From a virus, in IMG/VR virus record IMGVR_UViG_3300045119_000034, positions 1 through 39,963 of that record: a stretch of 39,963 nt of DNA, one strand, 5' to 3'. Positions 29,336 through 36,420 of the stretch are shown here, piece by piece (positions within the stretch are counted from its first letter, which is position 1; each line of letters opens with the position of its first letter). The position numbers and the translations under genes are program-made. The notes beneath the pieces are model-generated. The model was not told where the DNA came from, made no database searches, and saw only the letters and a program-made list of their open reading frames with translations.

Positions 29336-29431
29336 ATGCACCTAGAAAGAGCGGTGAACCAAGTGCTTCCAGTCTTTTTCTTGTTTGGATTTATCGCCGG
29401 GTTTCTCGTCGCATATGCCATATATCATTAG
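29336..29431 (+). CDS. Single-TM microprotein (31 aa)
   Basis: ATG 29336 with GGAAGG 9 nt upstream. N terminus HLERAVNQ, then a hydrophobic helix VLPVFFLFGFIAGFLVAYAI. Another of the tiny membrane proteins of the early operon. Confidence 0.5.
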   Translation: MHLERAVNQVLPVFFLFGFIAGFLVAYAIYH

Positions 29432-29442
29432 AGAACAAACGA

Positions 29443-29538
29443 ATGCAGGAAACGTCTTGGGCCGTCTCCGTTCGCGGCTGCGAGGACCACTTGACGTTTG
29501 GCAACCCGCCGGAGCGGCCTGCTGCTCATTCTAGGTAG
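29443..29538 (+). CDS. Possible 31-aa microprotein
   Basis: MQETSWAVSVRGCEDHLTFG then a Pro/Arg-rich end. It fills the gap between two genes and stops 3 bases before the next ATG. No ribosome site; doubtful. Confidence 0.3.
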   Translation: MQETSWAVSVRGCEDHLTFGNPPERPAAHSR

Positions 29539-29541
29539 ACA

Positions 29542-29871
29542 ATGACTGACATAATGGAAAGATTGCGGACGGTTGGTCAGGATGGAATGTCAACTGAAGT
29601 TGAAGAAACGATGCTTGAGGGGGCCGCCGAAATCGAGCGGCTGCGGGCGGCGCTAGACCCCGTGCGGCTTTTATCTGTAATTACAACTTGGAACAACACG
29701 CGCCAAATTATGCATTATAGCGATATTCTTAAGTTGGCCGGTCTTATCTCAAAGTCAGACGATGTTCAGCAGACAACGGATAAATGCCAGAAATGCGGTA
29801 CGGCATTAGATGGGGAAGTCGCGTTGGTGGGTGGCCAACTCTGGTGCCATTCTTGCGCGGATGGACGTTAA
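29542..29871 (+). CDS. Last rightward gene, Ead-like N terminus and zinc ribbon
   Basis: A 109-aa protein. The N-terminal helix with EGAAEIERLRAAL resembles the repeated EAA-IE-LR helix of early phage Ead/Ea22-type proteins. The C terminus has CQKCG and CHSC (about 82-105), a zinc ribbon. It is followed 13 bp later by the terminator that closes the rightward operon. Role unknown. Confidence 0.72.
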   Translation: MTDIMERLRTVGQDGMSTEVEETMLEGAAEIERLRAALDPVRLLSVITTWNNTRQIMHYSDILKLAGLISKSDDVQQTTDKCQKCGTALDGEVALVGGQLWCHSCADGR

Positions 29872-29883
29872 CATCACAACAAT

Positions 29884-29918
29884 AAAAAAGACCCCGCTGC
29901 CGGGAGGCGAGCGGGGTC
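29884..29918. terminator. Bidirectional terminator at the meeting point of early and late operons
   Basis: GACCCCGCT (29890-29898) and AGCGGGGTC (29910-29918), an 11-nt loop. On the minus strand it is followed by TTTTTT, so it ends the late operon; on the plus strand it is followed by TAAGTTT and can also stop the early operon. It sits between convergent genes. Confidence 0.9.
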
Positions 29919-29959
29919 TAAGTTTGGGAGGTACAAAAAGTACGCACTTTACAATCGGA

Positions 29960-30187
29960 TCACCTATGCGGGACTAAACTAAAACCTCCGCCTGTCAGGC
30001 ATCCAATCAATCCGAAGATGATATAGATGCACAGAATGGCGATGATTGCCCACAAGACGATATTAAGAATTTGCGCAATCAGCGGAACGCCAATCATCGG
30101 AATTAACAGTTTGATGATTGACCATATCGCCATGATGACGACGATATAAACGCAAAGCTGTTCTAGCCAGCCTAGCGAAAAGCACAT
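29960..30187 (-). CDS. Two-TM small membrane protein
   Basis: A 75-aa protein, last gene of the late operon, with GGAGG upstream. Two hydrophobic helices (about 8-30 and 36-62: LCVYIVVIMAIWSIIKLL and ILNIVLWAIIAILCIYII) and a short polar end. Size and place beside lysis genes allow a holin role, but several other membrane proteins compete for it. Confidence 0.65.
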   Translation of the reverse strand: MCFSLGWLEQLCVYIVVIMAIWSIIKLLIPMIGVPLIAQILNIVLWAIIAILCIYIIFGLIGCLTGGGFSLVPHR

Positions 30188-30220
30188 TTGAATCCTCCGA
30201 GGTTAAGATACTCGTTGCAA

Positions 30221-30334
30221 CTACAGTTCAAGTGAACTGCTTGGCGGAGGTTCCTTTTCTGTCTCGGGATAAGCAGACATCAGCGCGCAAATAACAATCA
30301 GTGCGAGCATGATGACCGTCAGAACGTCTTTCAC
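30221..30334 (-). CDS. Single-TM microprotein (37 aa)
   Basis: GTG start at 30334 in a GTGA overlap with the secreted-protein gene. Hydrophobic helix VLTVIMLALIVICALMSAY and an acidic Pro/Ser tail. Likely real because of the overlap geometry. Function unknown. Confidence 0.55.
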   Translation of the reverse strand: MKDVLTVIMLALIVICALMSAYPETEKEPPPSSSLEL

Positions 30335-30759
30335 TGGCTGGCAACGTGACTGGCGTGTGGGTCAACAACGCGATAACCTGACAAGCTTCTGACGTGAATG
30401 CGGGTTTGGTGGCCGCCACTGTTAGCGTCATAGACAGTCGCGTTTCCATTTCCATCGACGGCTTCAATAACCATCACATGATGGTTTCTCACAGCCGCCA
30501 TGCCTGGGGCTGGATTTGCTCTTGGAAACCTGAACCAGTTTGAAGCGAGATAAAGATTGCGGACGGGATGCCCGAATATCCGTACTGACGCACCACACCC
30601 ACAAAATGCAGTTCGTGGACAACCGGCAGGATGGGCAATAATACGCCCGTCATATTCATACGCTACGGAACGATGATGGTGGTATCGGTGTTTGGCTTGT
30701 GCAGGGGTCGCGAGCGTAGCAAGCAGGAAAGCGGCGAGTGCCGCCATGATGATCTTCAT
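30331..30759 (-). CDS. Secreted Cys/His protein of host type
   Basis: A 142-aa protein with a clear signal peptide (KIIMAALAAFLLATLATPA, cut after AQA at about 22). The mature part has HPAGCPRTAFCGCGASVRIF (43-62), then HHVMVIEA (93-100) and YDANSGGHQTRIHVRSL (110-126). The Cys followed by a distant His and a beta core looks like a small CHAP/NlpC-type fold. I know similar secreted proteins from Rhizobiales chromosomes, so this may be a gene taken from a host. It may change the periplasm or wall of the lysogen or aid lysis. Confidence 0.7.
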   Translation of the reverse strand: MKIIMAALAAFLLATLATPAQAKHRYHHHRSVAYEYDGRIIAHPAGCPRTAFCGCGASVRIFGHPVRNLYLASNWFRFPRANPAPGMAAVRNHHVMVIEAVDGNGNATVYDANSGGHQTRIHVRSLSGYRVVDPHASHVASQ

Positions 30760-30834
30760 GGTGTTTCTCCGTTTTGAATGCAGGCGTGCGCTCGCGCTAC
30801 CTCCAAGCGCGGTTATCAGGTCTAATTTTAGTGA

Positions 30835-31152
30835 TTAGCGGCGCGGACGCCGCTCTATGGCTTCTTTAATGTCGTGCAGCAGTTGCGTTTGCTTGCGGTT
30901 TTCTTCCGGTATGGAAGATTGAATTTCTACAATCCGATCCTGGTGGTTTTTAATATCCCGTAGAATATTGATTGCCATTGCCAACGGACCGTCAAAGAAC
31001 CATCGGGCTTCTTGCGGTAGAGTCTCGCCCGCTGATTTTCTGTCGCGCGTTCCGCGCCAGATTGCCAATGCTAGACCGCCTATGACCAGCAACGCCGCAG
31101 CAAATTGCAGGATAGGGAACGGTCCAAGATTATCGAACTGGTGATCGGGCAT
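30835..31152 (-). CDS. Single-TM protein with cytoplasmic coiled coil
   Basis: A 105-aa protein from ATG 31152; the longer open frame to 31341 is a shadow of the upstream gene. One TM (about 11-30, PILQFAAALLVIGGLALAIW), then a basic and helical tail (ILRDIKNHQDRIVEIQSSI ... IKEAIERRPRR). It overlaps the four-TM gene by 23 bp. A holin or antiholin function is possible. Confidence 0.65.
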   Translation of the reverse strand: MPDHQFDNLGPFPILQFAAALLVIGGLALAIWRGTRDRKSAGETLPQEARWFFDGPLAMAINILRDIKNHQDRIVEIQSSIPEENRKQTQLLHDIKEAIERRPRR

Positions 31153-31582
31153 CGCTGATAGCCCGGTAGGCCGAAACCAGTTCTCCAACAGTGAGCGCAA
31201 AATAAACCGGGATACCGGGAGACGGGATTCCTTTAACGTGAATGATAACGAATAAAGCAGCGCACATTTGGCCCCACATAAGCGAAGCCGCCCCTGCTCC
31301 CATTGCGCGTAATCGTGGTCCGTGTTCAGGCCAACTTCCATTGGCGATTAAAGCCGCTACGCGCATGGCACCGAACACAAGGAAGAAAATCCCCATATTT
31401 CCGGCACTGATCAGATTGAGCATGTAGCGGAATGAACTCGCCTGAATTGTCTCAGGCCATAAGGCAATTTCTATCGCAACGCCGAGCATGGCGCATGTCA
31501 TAACCCACTCAAAAAGCTTGTTTCTATAGAATGAGTCTATGTCGATCATATCGACGCCTAATGTTCCTGTCTGTGTTTGCAT
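31130..31582 (-). CDS. Multi-TM membrane protein of the lysis region
   Basis: A 150-aa protein (or 139 aa from ATG 31549). Three to four TM helices: LFEWVMTCAMLGVAIEIAL, NMGIFFLVFGAMRVAALIA, AASLMWGQMCAALFVIIHV and a weaker last one. It lies between Rz1 and the one-TM protein. A holin-type function is plausible from place; it does not match a holin class that I know. Confidence 0.68.
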   Translation of the reverse strand: MQTQTGTLGVDMIDIDSFYRNKLFEWVMTCAMLGVAIEIALWPETIQASSFRYMLNLISAGNMGIFFLVFGAMRVAALIANGSWPEHGPRLRAMGAGAASLMWGQMCAALFVIIHVKGIPSPGIPVYFALTVGELVSAYRAISDARSPVR

Positions 31583-31591
31583 TTGGCCCGA

Positions 31592-31939
31592 TTATTTCTT
31601 GATGTGCAGCCGTTGCCACCAATGCTTTTTGACCGGAGCAGGCGCTGCCGCATTAGACTTAACAGGCGGCAATGGCACTTGGTTCGATACCTTGACAACA
31701 GGACGCGCTTTAGGCCGTGACCATTTGCAGCCAGCTATTCCGGCTTCCTCTGTGTCGTCAATCCACGCCTGATCCTGCTTAGTTTTGCCCATAATGGCAT
31801 AGTCAGGCGGCGCGAATATTTTGCATTCGCCGCCTGAGACAGAAGCAGGAAGGCTACCCGCACACCCCGTCAACAACATTCCAAGTGCCGCCGCGAGCGC
31901 GACAGGCGCGAACTGTCTCAAGTGCTTTGTTTCGTTCAT
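31592..31939 (-). CDS. Rz1-like outer-membrane spanin lipoprotein
   Basis: A 115-aa protein whose start lies inside the Rz-like gene in another frame (86-bp overlap). Signal peptide with lipobox LLTGC (Cys26), then a Cys-containing middle (CKIFAPPDYAIM, IDDTEEAGIAGC) and a Pro/Ala-rich basic tail. It should sit in the outer membrane and pair with the inner-membrane spanin to fuse membranes in the last step of lysis. Confidence 0.85.
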   Translation of the reverse strand: MNETKHLRQFAPVALAAALGMLLTGCAGSLPASVSGGECKIFAPPDYAIMGKTKQDQAWIDDTEEAGIAGCKWSRPKARPVVKVSNQVPLPPVKSNAAAPAPVKKHWWQRLHIKK

Positions 31940-32102
31940 CTATGGCTCTCTGGTCTTGTGCTGCGATAGCGTGGATGGCTGCGTTCCAGCCATTGTTGTA
32001 ATAATGAACGCGCATATAGGCGTATAAGCTTCCGACAATCGCGATAACGGCGACAATCTCAGCGATGAATCGCCCAAGCGGCGTCAACAAAAATGCTGCC
32101 AT
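31854..32102 (-). CDS. Rz-like inner-membrane spanin
   Basis: An 82-aa protein with one N-terminal TM (FIAEIVAVIAIVGSLYAYM, about 12-30), followed by a periplasmic helix (AIHAIAAQDQRAIDERNKAL) and two Cys at the end. Starts one base after the endolysin stop and carries the Rz1 start inside. Classic spanin order. Confidence 0.83.
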   Translation of the reverse strand: MAAFLLTPLGRFIAEIVAVIAIVGSLYAYMRVHYYNNGWNAAIHAIAAQDQRAIDERNKALETVRACRARGGTWNVVDGVCG

Positions 32103-32103
32103 A

Positions 32104-33006
32104 TCAAGAACTCTCCGGGGGCCTGTGATTGTGCTGCCAAAACCAGACGAGCGCCCACATCACAACGATTAGAACGATAATCCCGACCACAAATTCAGGG
32201 CTGGTAATGATATGCAAAACACCATTCCAGAAACCGGGCTTCGGAACGGCCACGATCTGTTTTGTTGTGTCGATGACGTTGCCTGATTTATCGACAATGC
32301 TCGTTACCTTGTCGGCTATTTCATTCGGAGGTCCGACGATAGCTGATATTGTTTGACCAACGCCGAGAACGCCAGCGCCGGTTGCTGCTGCCGTACGTGC
32401 CGTAATAACTTTGGCTGGCGCGGGCGGCGGGTTAACGTCAGGTGTCGGAACCTCTGACGGGCTTTCCGTGTCGTGGCCGTCCGCTTGCGGTAAGTCCATT
32501 AAGCCGACCGGAGCGGCATCATCACCAGGGTCGCACGCCTCGAAATGCATCGGGTCCGTGCGCGATTTGTATCTGCCGCCCCAACGAAATCCTTGCTTAT
32601 CGAACGCATCAATAACGAACTGCGGCATCTTACCGCGTCCAGTATTAAAACCGTTATGATCCGGGTCTAGGTCAATCGCCGCGCCGAAGGCGTGGTTGCT
32701 CCATTTGGTCGAAGAACCACGAACCTTGCGCGGGTTATATGTCCCACCCGTGCTGGATACCCCGAGCTTGTCGAGTTTCGATTGATCCTGTCCGCAGGCG
32801 TCCCAAATATCATTCAATGCCGCCATCAAGGCGGGCGCGGCCTTTCGATGAAATGAAATGCTCTGGATCGGCTTGCCGTCATAATACATTTGGAACGGCG
32901 GGTGCACCTTGACGAGTTGCGCCGCTACACCGTTCGGTCCAGATGACCCAGGGTTTCCATAGAACGCGATCAGCGCCGATTGATTATCGGCAGGCCAACG
33001 GCTCAT
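32104..33006 (-). CDS. M15-type endolysin with C-terminal membrane anchor
   Basis: A 300-aa protein. The zinc peptidase part covers about residues 45-160: SNHAFGAAIDLD (103-114; H105 and D112 ligands) and DPMHFE (151-156; H154 ligand), as in VanY/L-Ala-D-Glu peptidases, which cut peptidoglycan stem peptides. A Pro-rich linker (about 175-200) leads to a C-terminal half ending in one strong TM helix (VVGIIVLIVVMWALVWFW, 273-290) and a basic tail. No N-terminal signal. A TM at the C terminus is unusual for an endolysin. ATGA overlap with the upstream microprotein. Confidence 0.88.
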   Translation of the reverse strand: MSRWPADNQSALIAFYGNPGSSGPNGVAAQLVKVHPPFQMYYDGKPIQSISFHRKAAPALMAALNDIWDACGQDQSKLDKLGVSSTGGTYNPRKVRGSSTKWSNHAFGAAIDLDPDHNGFNTGRGKMPQFVIDAFDKQGFRWGGRYKSRTDPMHFEACDPGDDAAPVGLMDLPQADGHDTESPSEVPTPDVNPPPAPAKVITARTAAATGAGVLGVGQTISAIVGPPNEIADKVTSIVDKSGNVIDTTKQIVAVPKPGFWNGVLHIITSPEFVVGIIVLIVVMWALVWFWQHNHRPPESS

Positions 33007-33119
33007 TGCGGGTTGACGTACTTATGATAAGCCGCAAGCACCCATCCCCAACCGTGCGTTATGACCACATATGTTACGATTGTTCCAGAAACGCCGATTA
33101 CAATTCCTGTGAGCATCAT
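33003..33119 (-). CDS. Single-TM microprotein before the endolysin (38 aa)
   Basis: Double ATG start (33119 and 33116) behind GAGGG. One hydrophobic helix (LTGIVIGVSGTIVTYVVIT) then GWGWVLAAYHKYVNPQ. The stop overlaps the endolysin ATG (ATGA). Its place directly before the endolysin makes it the smallest holin or pinholin candidate here. Confidence 0.68.
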   Translation of the reverse strand: MMLTGIVIGVSGTIVTYVVITHGWGWVLAAYHKYVNPQ

Positions 33120-33168
33120 TAGTCCCTCAATTAAGGTTGGTTTCGATAAAGACGCGCGTTTGACCGCA

Positions 33169-33711
33169 CTAGAACCAGATATTACGTAATTCTGTTTCGT
33201 CTGCCGCCATCTTGATTTTGTCTTTCAGTGCGTCCATGTCTGGTTCAAAAGAACCGCGAATCGAAAGATCGGTAGAGCGCCGTTTTTTTTCTTCCGTAAC
33301 GGCGTTCACGATATGACGCAGTTGAAGTGGCCTCGCCTTCTCAAGATCGACTGAAATAGGACCACCGTTATGCGACCGTCTCCACGCATCGCGGAACCAC
33401 CAATCATTCGGTATTTCTGAGGCGTCCCAAAGTTCGTGACAAAACCCGTTAAAGCAGTCACGGTCGCGCAATATCTCTAAAGCTTCGGCTGTAGTACAAC
33501 CGCCGAACTGAATAGCTCTTGCGTAGCGCCTGGCCGCGTCCTTTGGTACGCTGCGAGCAATCTGCCGCTCAATCTGTATGTCCATAAAGCCGCGCGGCTT
33601 ATCATCCCAGAATCCGCCGCAACTCATCCAAGTGAGTGCCCAATCTGTTGGTGTGCATATGGACACGCCGCCATCGCGGCGATTAAAAACAATTCTCTTA
33701 TTGATCGCCAT
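33169..33711 (-). CDS. Fibre-associated protein (tail-fibre assembly-like)
   Basis: A 180-aa protein from ATG 33711, overlapping the fibre stop by 14 bp (the frame is open to 33732). GGVSICTPTDWALTWMSCGG (14-33) and PNDWWFRDAWRRSHNGGPIS (101-120) are patterns I recognise from small proteins that follow fibre genes in other phages. It probably helps to fold or attach the fibre; no enzyme motif is seen. Confidence 0.68.
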   Translation of the reverse strand: MAINKRIVFNRRDGGVSICTPTDWALTWMSCGGFWDDKPRGFMDIQIERQIARSVPKDAARRYARAIQFGGCTTAEALEILRDRDCFNGFCHELWDASEIPNDWWFRDAWRRSHNGGPISVDLEKARPLQLRHIVNAVTEEKKRRSTDLSIRGSFEPDMDALKDKIKMAADETELRNIWF

Positions 33712-34699
33712 AGCAAGATAATGCCGTGGCACTCGATGCCGCCGCTCCGCTATTTGTATTAAACATCAAAACGCGAACCGTCCCCGCCGCAAGACCTGTT
33801 GACGGATCGGTGTTTGCGCTAATGTTGCTGGCAATCGACGCCGAAACAACCGAGCAAAAGTTTGAGGTTGAGAAATCTGTTCCAATCGTAACATCCATAA
33901 TGCCGGTCCCGGTATTTGTCGTGCTGGTTATATTATAGGAAGTTACAACGGCGTTTGATGAGTTGGCTTTTAGCCAGCATTTTGCAGCAGATGGATGAAA
34001 TTGCTGCACTCCTGGGTTTACGGCAAGCGTTGTGGATGCACCGGGAGAAGCCGCCGTTCCCTGATCCGACTTTGCAGCCATAATACCGGAGATGCCGCCG
34101 GATAATGTTGATAGTCCTGTTACGTTCAACGTACCCGCAACAACGGTATTGCCGCTGGATGCCGCCACAGTGAACTTGTTGGTATTGACCGCAACATCAC
34201 TCGTAACACCAAGCGTTCCCGCTACCGTTGTATTTCCGCTTGCTGCTGTGACGTTGAATTTGTTGGTGTTAACCGCAACATCGCCGGTAACTCCGAGAGT
34301 ACCGGCCACAACAGAATTACCGCTGGATGCAGCTACCGTAAATTTGCTGGTATTGATTGCAAAATCTGACGTAGAGGATAAAGTTCCTGTTACACCAAGG
34401 CCAGCCGTCCCAATATCGAGAACCTTTGCCCCATTAACACCAAGTCCGATATTGTTTGCGCCAATATGATAAAGCCCTGTATCAAGATCGGAGCTGAATG
34501 AATAAGCGGGCGCTGCTACAGAACCAGCCGCACCCTTCATCTGACCTGTTATTGTGGTCTGTCCATCAGCGGCCACACTATTGGTAATCTCCGTCCCAAT
34601 ATCTGCATAGTTTTGGTTATGTTCCGATGACTTGATAGACGCGCCAGGAGTTAGGGCAGCGTTTATGATAGACATCGTTCCGGAGCCATTGCGTGACAT
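33698..34699 (-). CDS. Tail fibre protein with 28-residue repeats
   Basis: A 333-aa protein. Residues 60-100 (AYSFSSDLDTGLYHIGANNI then GVNGAKVLDIG) are a common tail-fibre motif. Residues 112-195 are three exact-length repeats of 28 residues (DVAVNTNKFTVAASSGNTVV...GTLGVTG). The C-terminal 110 residues form a separate beta domain with a few Cys, likely the receptor tip. The gene is insulated by a terminator upstream and followed by a chaperone-like gene. Confidence 0.82.
   Translation of the reverse strand: MSRNGSGTMSIINAALTPGASIKSSEHNQNYADIGTEITNSVAADGQTTITGQMKGAAGSVAAPAYSFSSDLDTGLYHIGANNIGLGVNGAKVLDIGTAGLGVTGTLSSTSDFAINTSKFTVAASSGNSVVAGTLGVTGDVAVNTNKFNVTAASGNTTVAGTLGVTSDVAVNTNKFTVAASSGNTVVAGTLNVTGLSTLSGGISGIMAAKSDQGTAASPGASTTLAVNPGVQQFHPSAAKCWLKANSSNAVVTSYNITSTTNTGTGIMDVTIGTDFSTSNFCSVVSASIASNISANTDPSTGLAAGTVRVLMFNTNSGAAASSATALSCYGDQ
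34115..34366 (-). repeat. Three tandem 84-bp repeats in the fibre gene
   Basis: Codons 112-139, 140-167 and 168-195 of the fibre gene: three adjacent 84-bp units each coding for (D)(F/V)A(I/V)NT(S/N)KF...VAGTL(G/N)VT. Such repeats can lengthen or shorten the shaft by slippage. Confidence 0.85.
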
Positions 34700-34718
34700 T
34701 CATGTATCCTTTAGAATG

Positions 34719-34743
34719 CAAAAACCCGCCACGGAGGGCGGGT
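34719..34743 (-). terminator. Intrinsic terminator between ejection genes and fibre gene
   Basis: Minus strand ACCCGCC (34743-34737), loop of 6, GGCGGGT (34730-34724), then TTTT. It follows the stop at 34768 by 24 bp and precedes the fibre start at 34699. The stem sequence equals that of the tR'-like terminator at 17.45 kb. Confidence 0.9.
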
Positions 34744-34767
34744 ATTATGCCGTTTTTATTTCTGGTT

Positions 34768-36420
34768 TTAGTCTTTTACTTTATTCCAGAGCCATTGTTG
34801 GTTTTGATTGGCGGCTGCTGGCATTACGCCTCCACCAAGCATCTGAGACGCGCCGCCCTGATTCGCAGCGAGTATCGCCGCTATTCTCTGGATAGCGTTG
34901 AGTTTTGGTGGGGCTGAAGCGATAGCAGCGGCGGCAGGAGAATTTCTGCGCAATAATTCCGACAACTGTTGTGCTGATCGTTCCCTGCCAACGCCTGCGG
35001 CCAATTTCAGTTTATCGCCAAGAGAACGCGCGGCCCATGAACCTGTCGCAGCCCCGATGTAGGGATGGCCAACGGCAGTCCCCACTCCAAGCCCAAGCGT
35101 TCCACCGATGACCTGACCTGGTATTCCAGCAATTCTATTTCCCCACCTGCGAAACGTCTGCGCATTATTGCTGCGGCCTAAAACGTTTTCCAGTGCTGCA
35201 AATTCTTGCGGTGTGTAATTATAGGCCTTCGCGCCATTGTTCAGCAAAAGCGGTTTCATCTTTTGCATGATTGTGTTTCCCACATTCATGCCAGAATTTG
35301 CCGTGTTAGCCGAAATCTCCGCGTTGTCTAAAATCGTGGCTAGTTGGCTTGCTTTGTGCAATTGCACAAAGTCTTTATTGCCTGTCTTTATATGAGGTAG
35401 AGCACTGCTAATGTCGCCAGCGAGTACGGATGATTGCGGAAGTCCTGCGAACTTCTCATCAATCAGATGCCTTGCGCGTTGTGCTGCCCATGCCTGCGCT
35501 GTCGGATGTCCTATTGCATCAACTTCAGCCCCAATCGGACCCAAGAGAGCTTTTGTGCGCTGGAGATCAGTATACGTTGCCGGACGCCCCATAGCAGACG
35601 GGGTATCAAGGTCTTTAAGCGTTTTATAAACGAGAGGCGCACCAGTCGGCGCAGTTGGCCTAATTCCGTTAGCCATGTCACCTGAGTTCAAATCCTGAAC
35701 GACAATCTTTTTGATGTCAGAAAATGCTTCAGGTTTGATTTGCAGGCCGGACACGTCAGGATGATTTAACTCGGCTTTCCCATGCGCTTCTATTTGAGCA
35801 AGAGTCGGCGCTGGTGCAGTCGTTGTTGTCGGTCTAAATCCTATTGGCGATGCACTACGCGGAGCCATACCAGCAAGCGACGTATCGAAGTTCTGCTTTG
35901 CGGTATCGTACATTTCCTGCGGGTTATCTTTAGCCGCAAGCTGAGGATTTATGTATGTGCCTGCCAAATGCTCCAGATCGGCCATCCCATGACCGATGAC
36001 TGACTTGCCAGTGCCATATAATGCTGTCGCTGGCGTTGCAGCAGACAAGGCGGCAATTCCTACTCCTGGAATGTCAGATAGGGCTTTTCCGGTATCGGCT
36101 ACTTGAGAAATACCTTGCCCCATGCCTTGCATAAAAGTCGGGGCAGCGGCTTGCTCCGCATAAGCCTTGTGTCTTGCTTCCGAAAACGGGTTTAGTTGGT
36201 CCCCAATACGTCCAGCCGCAGCCTTACCGTAATCATAAAGGCTTTGATAGCTTGATCCGATTTCCTTTGGAATATCGGTAAAACCAGCCCATGTCTGTGA
36301 CTGTGCTTGCGGTACGGGCTGACCTGTGGCCTGACTCATTGCGCCATGAATGGTGTCCGCGTCAGTACCATCCGGGAAATTGACTACAATCCCATTTGGA
36401 CCGTTTACTGTAATCGGCAT
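34768..36420 (-). CDS. Ejection (internal virion) protein, third of the set
   Basis: A 550-aa protein. The N-terminal 35 residues (MPITVNGPNGIVVNFPDGTD) are the short beta domain seen at the start of many podoviral internal proteins. The middle is Ala/Gly-rich and helical, and a Gly-rich amphipathic stretch (IPGQVIGGTLGLGVGTAVGH, about 450-470) could insert into membranes. No catalytic motif is found. It should be ejected with the DNA to form part of the trans-envelope channel. TAATG overlap with the SleB protein gene. Confidence 0.8.
   Translation of the reverse strand: MPITVNGPNGIVVNFPDGTDADTIHGAMSQATGQPVPQAQSQTWAGFTDIPKEIGSSYQSLYDYGKAAAGRIGDQLNPFSEARHKAYAEQAAAPTFMQGMGQGISQVADTGKALSDIPGVGIAALSAATPATALYGTGKSVIGHGMADLEHLAGTYINPQLAAKDNPQEMYDTAKQNFDTSLAGMAPRSASPIGFRPTTTTAPAPTLAQIEAHGKAELNHPDVSGLQIKPEAFSDIKKIVVQDLNSGDMANGIRPTAPTGAPLVYKTLKDLDTPSAMGRPATYTDLQRTKALLGPIGAEVDAIGHPTAQAWAAQRARHLIDEKFAGLPQSSVLAGDISSALPHIKTGNKDFVQLHKASQLATILDNAEISANTANSGMNVGNTIMQKMKPLLLNNGAKAYNYTPQEFAALENVLGRSNNAQTFRRWGNRIAGIPGQVIGGTLGLGVGTAVGHPYIGAATGSWAARSLGDKLKLAAGVGRERSAQQLSELLRRNSPAAAAIASAPPKLNAIQRIAAILAANQGGASQMLGGGVMPAAANQNQQWLWNKVKD

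Noticed and set aside
30228-30467. 79-codon minus ORF overlapping the secreted protein
   Set aside because: It overlaps the secreted-protein gene in another frame; the 37-aa TM ORF at 30221-30334 explains this stretch better.
34092-34469. 125-codon plus-strand ORF over the fibre repeats
   Set aside because: It is periodic with the 84-bp repeats of the fibre gene and is only its reverse-strand image.
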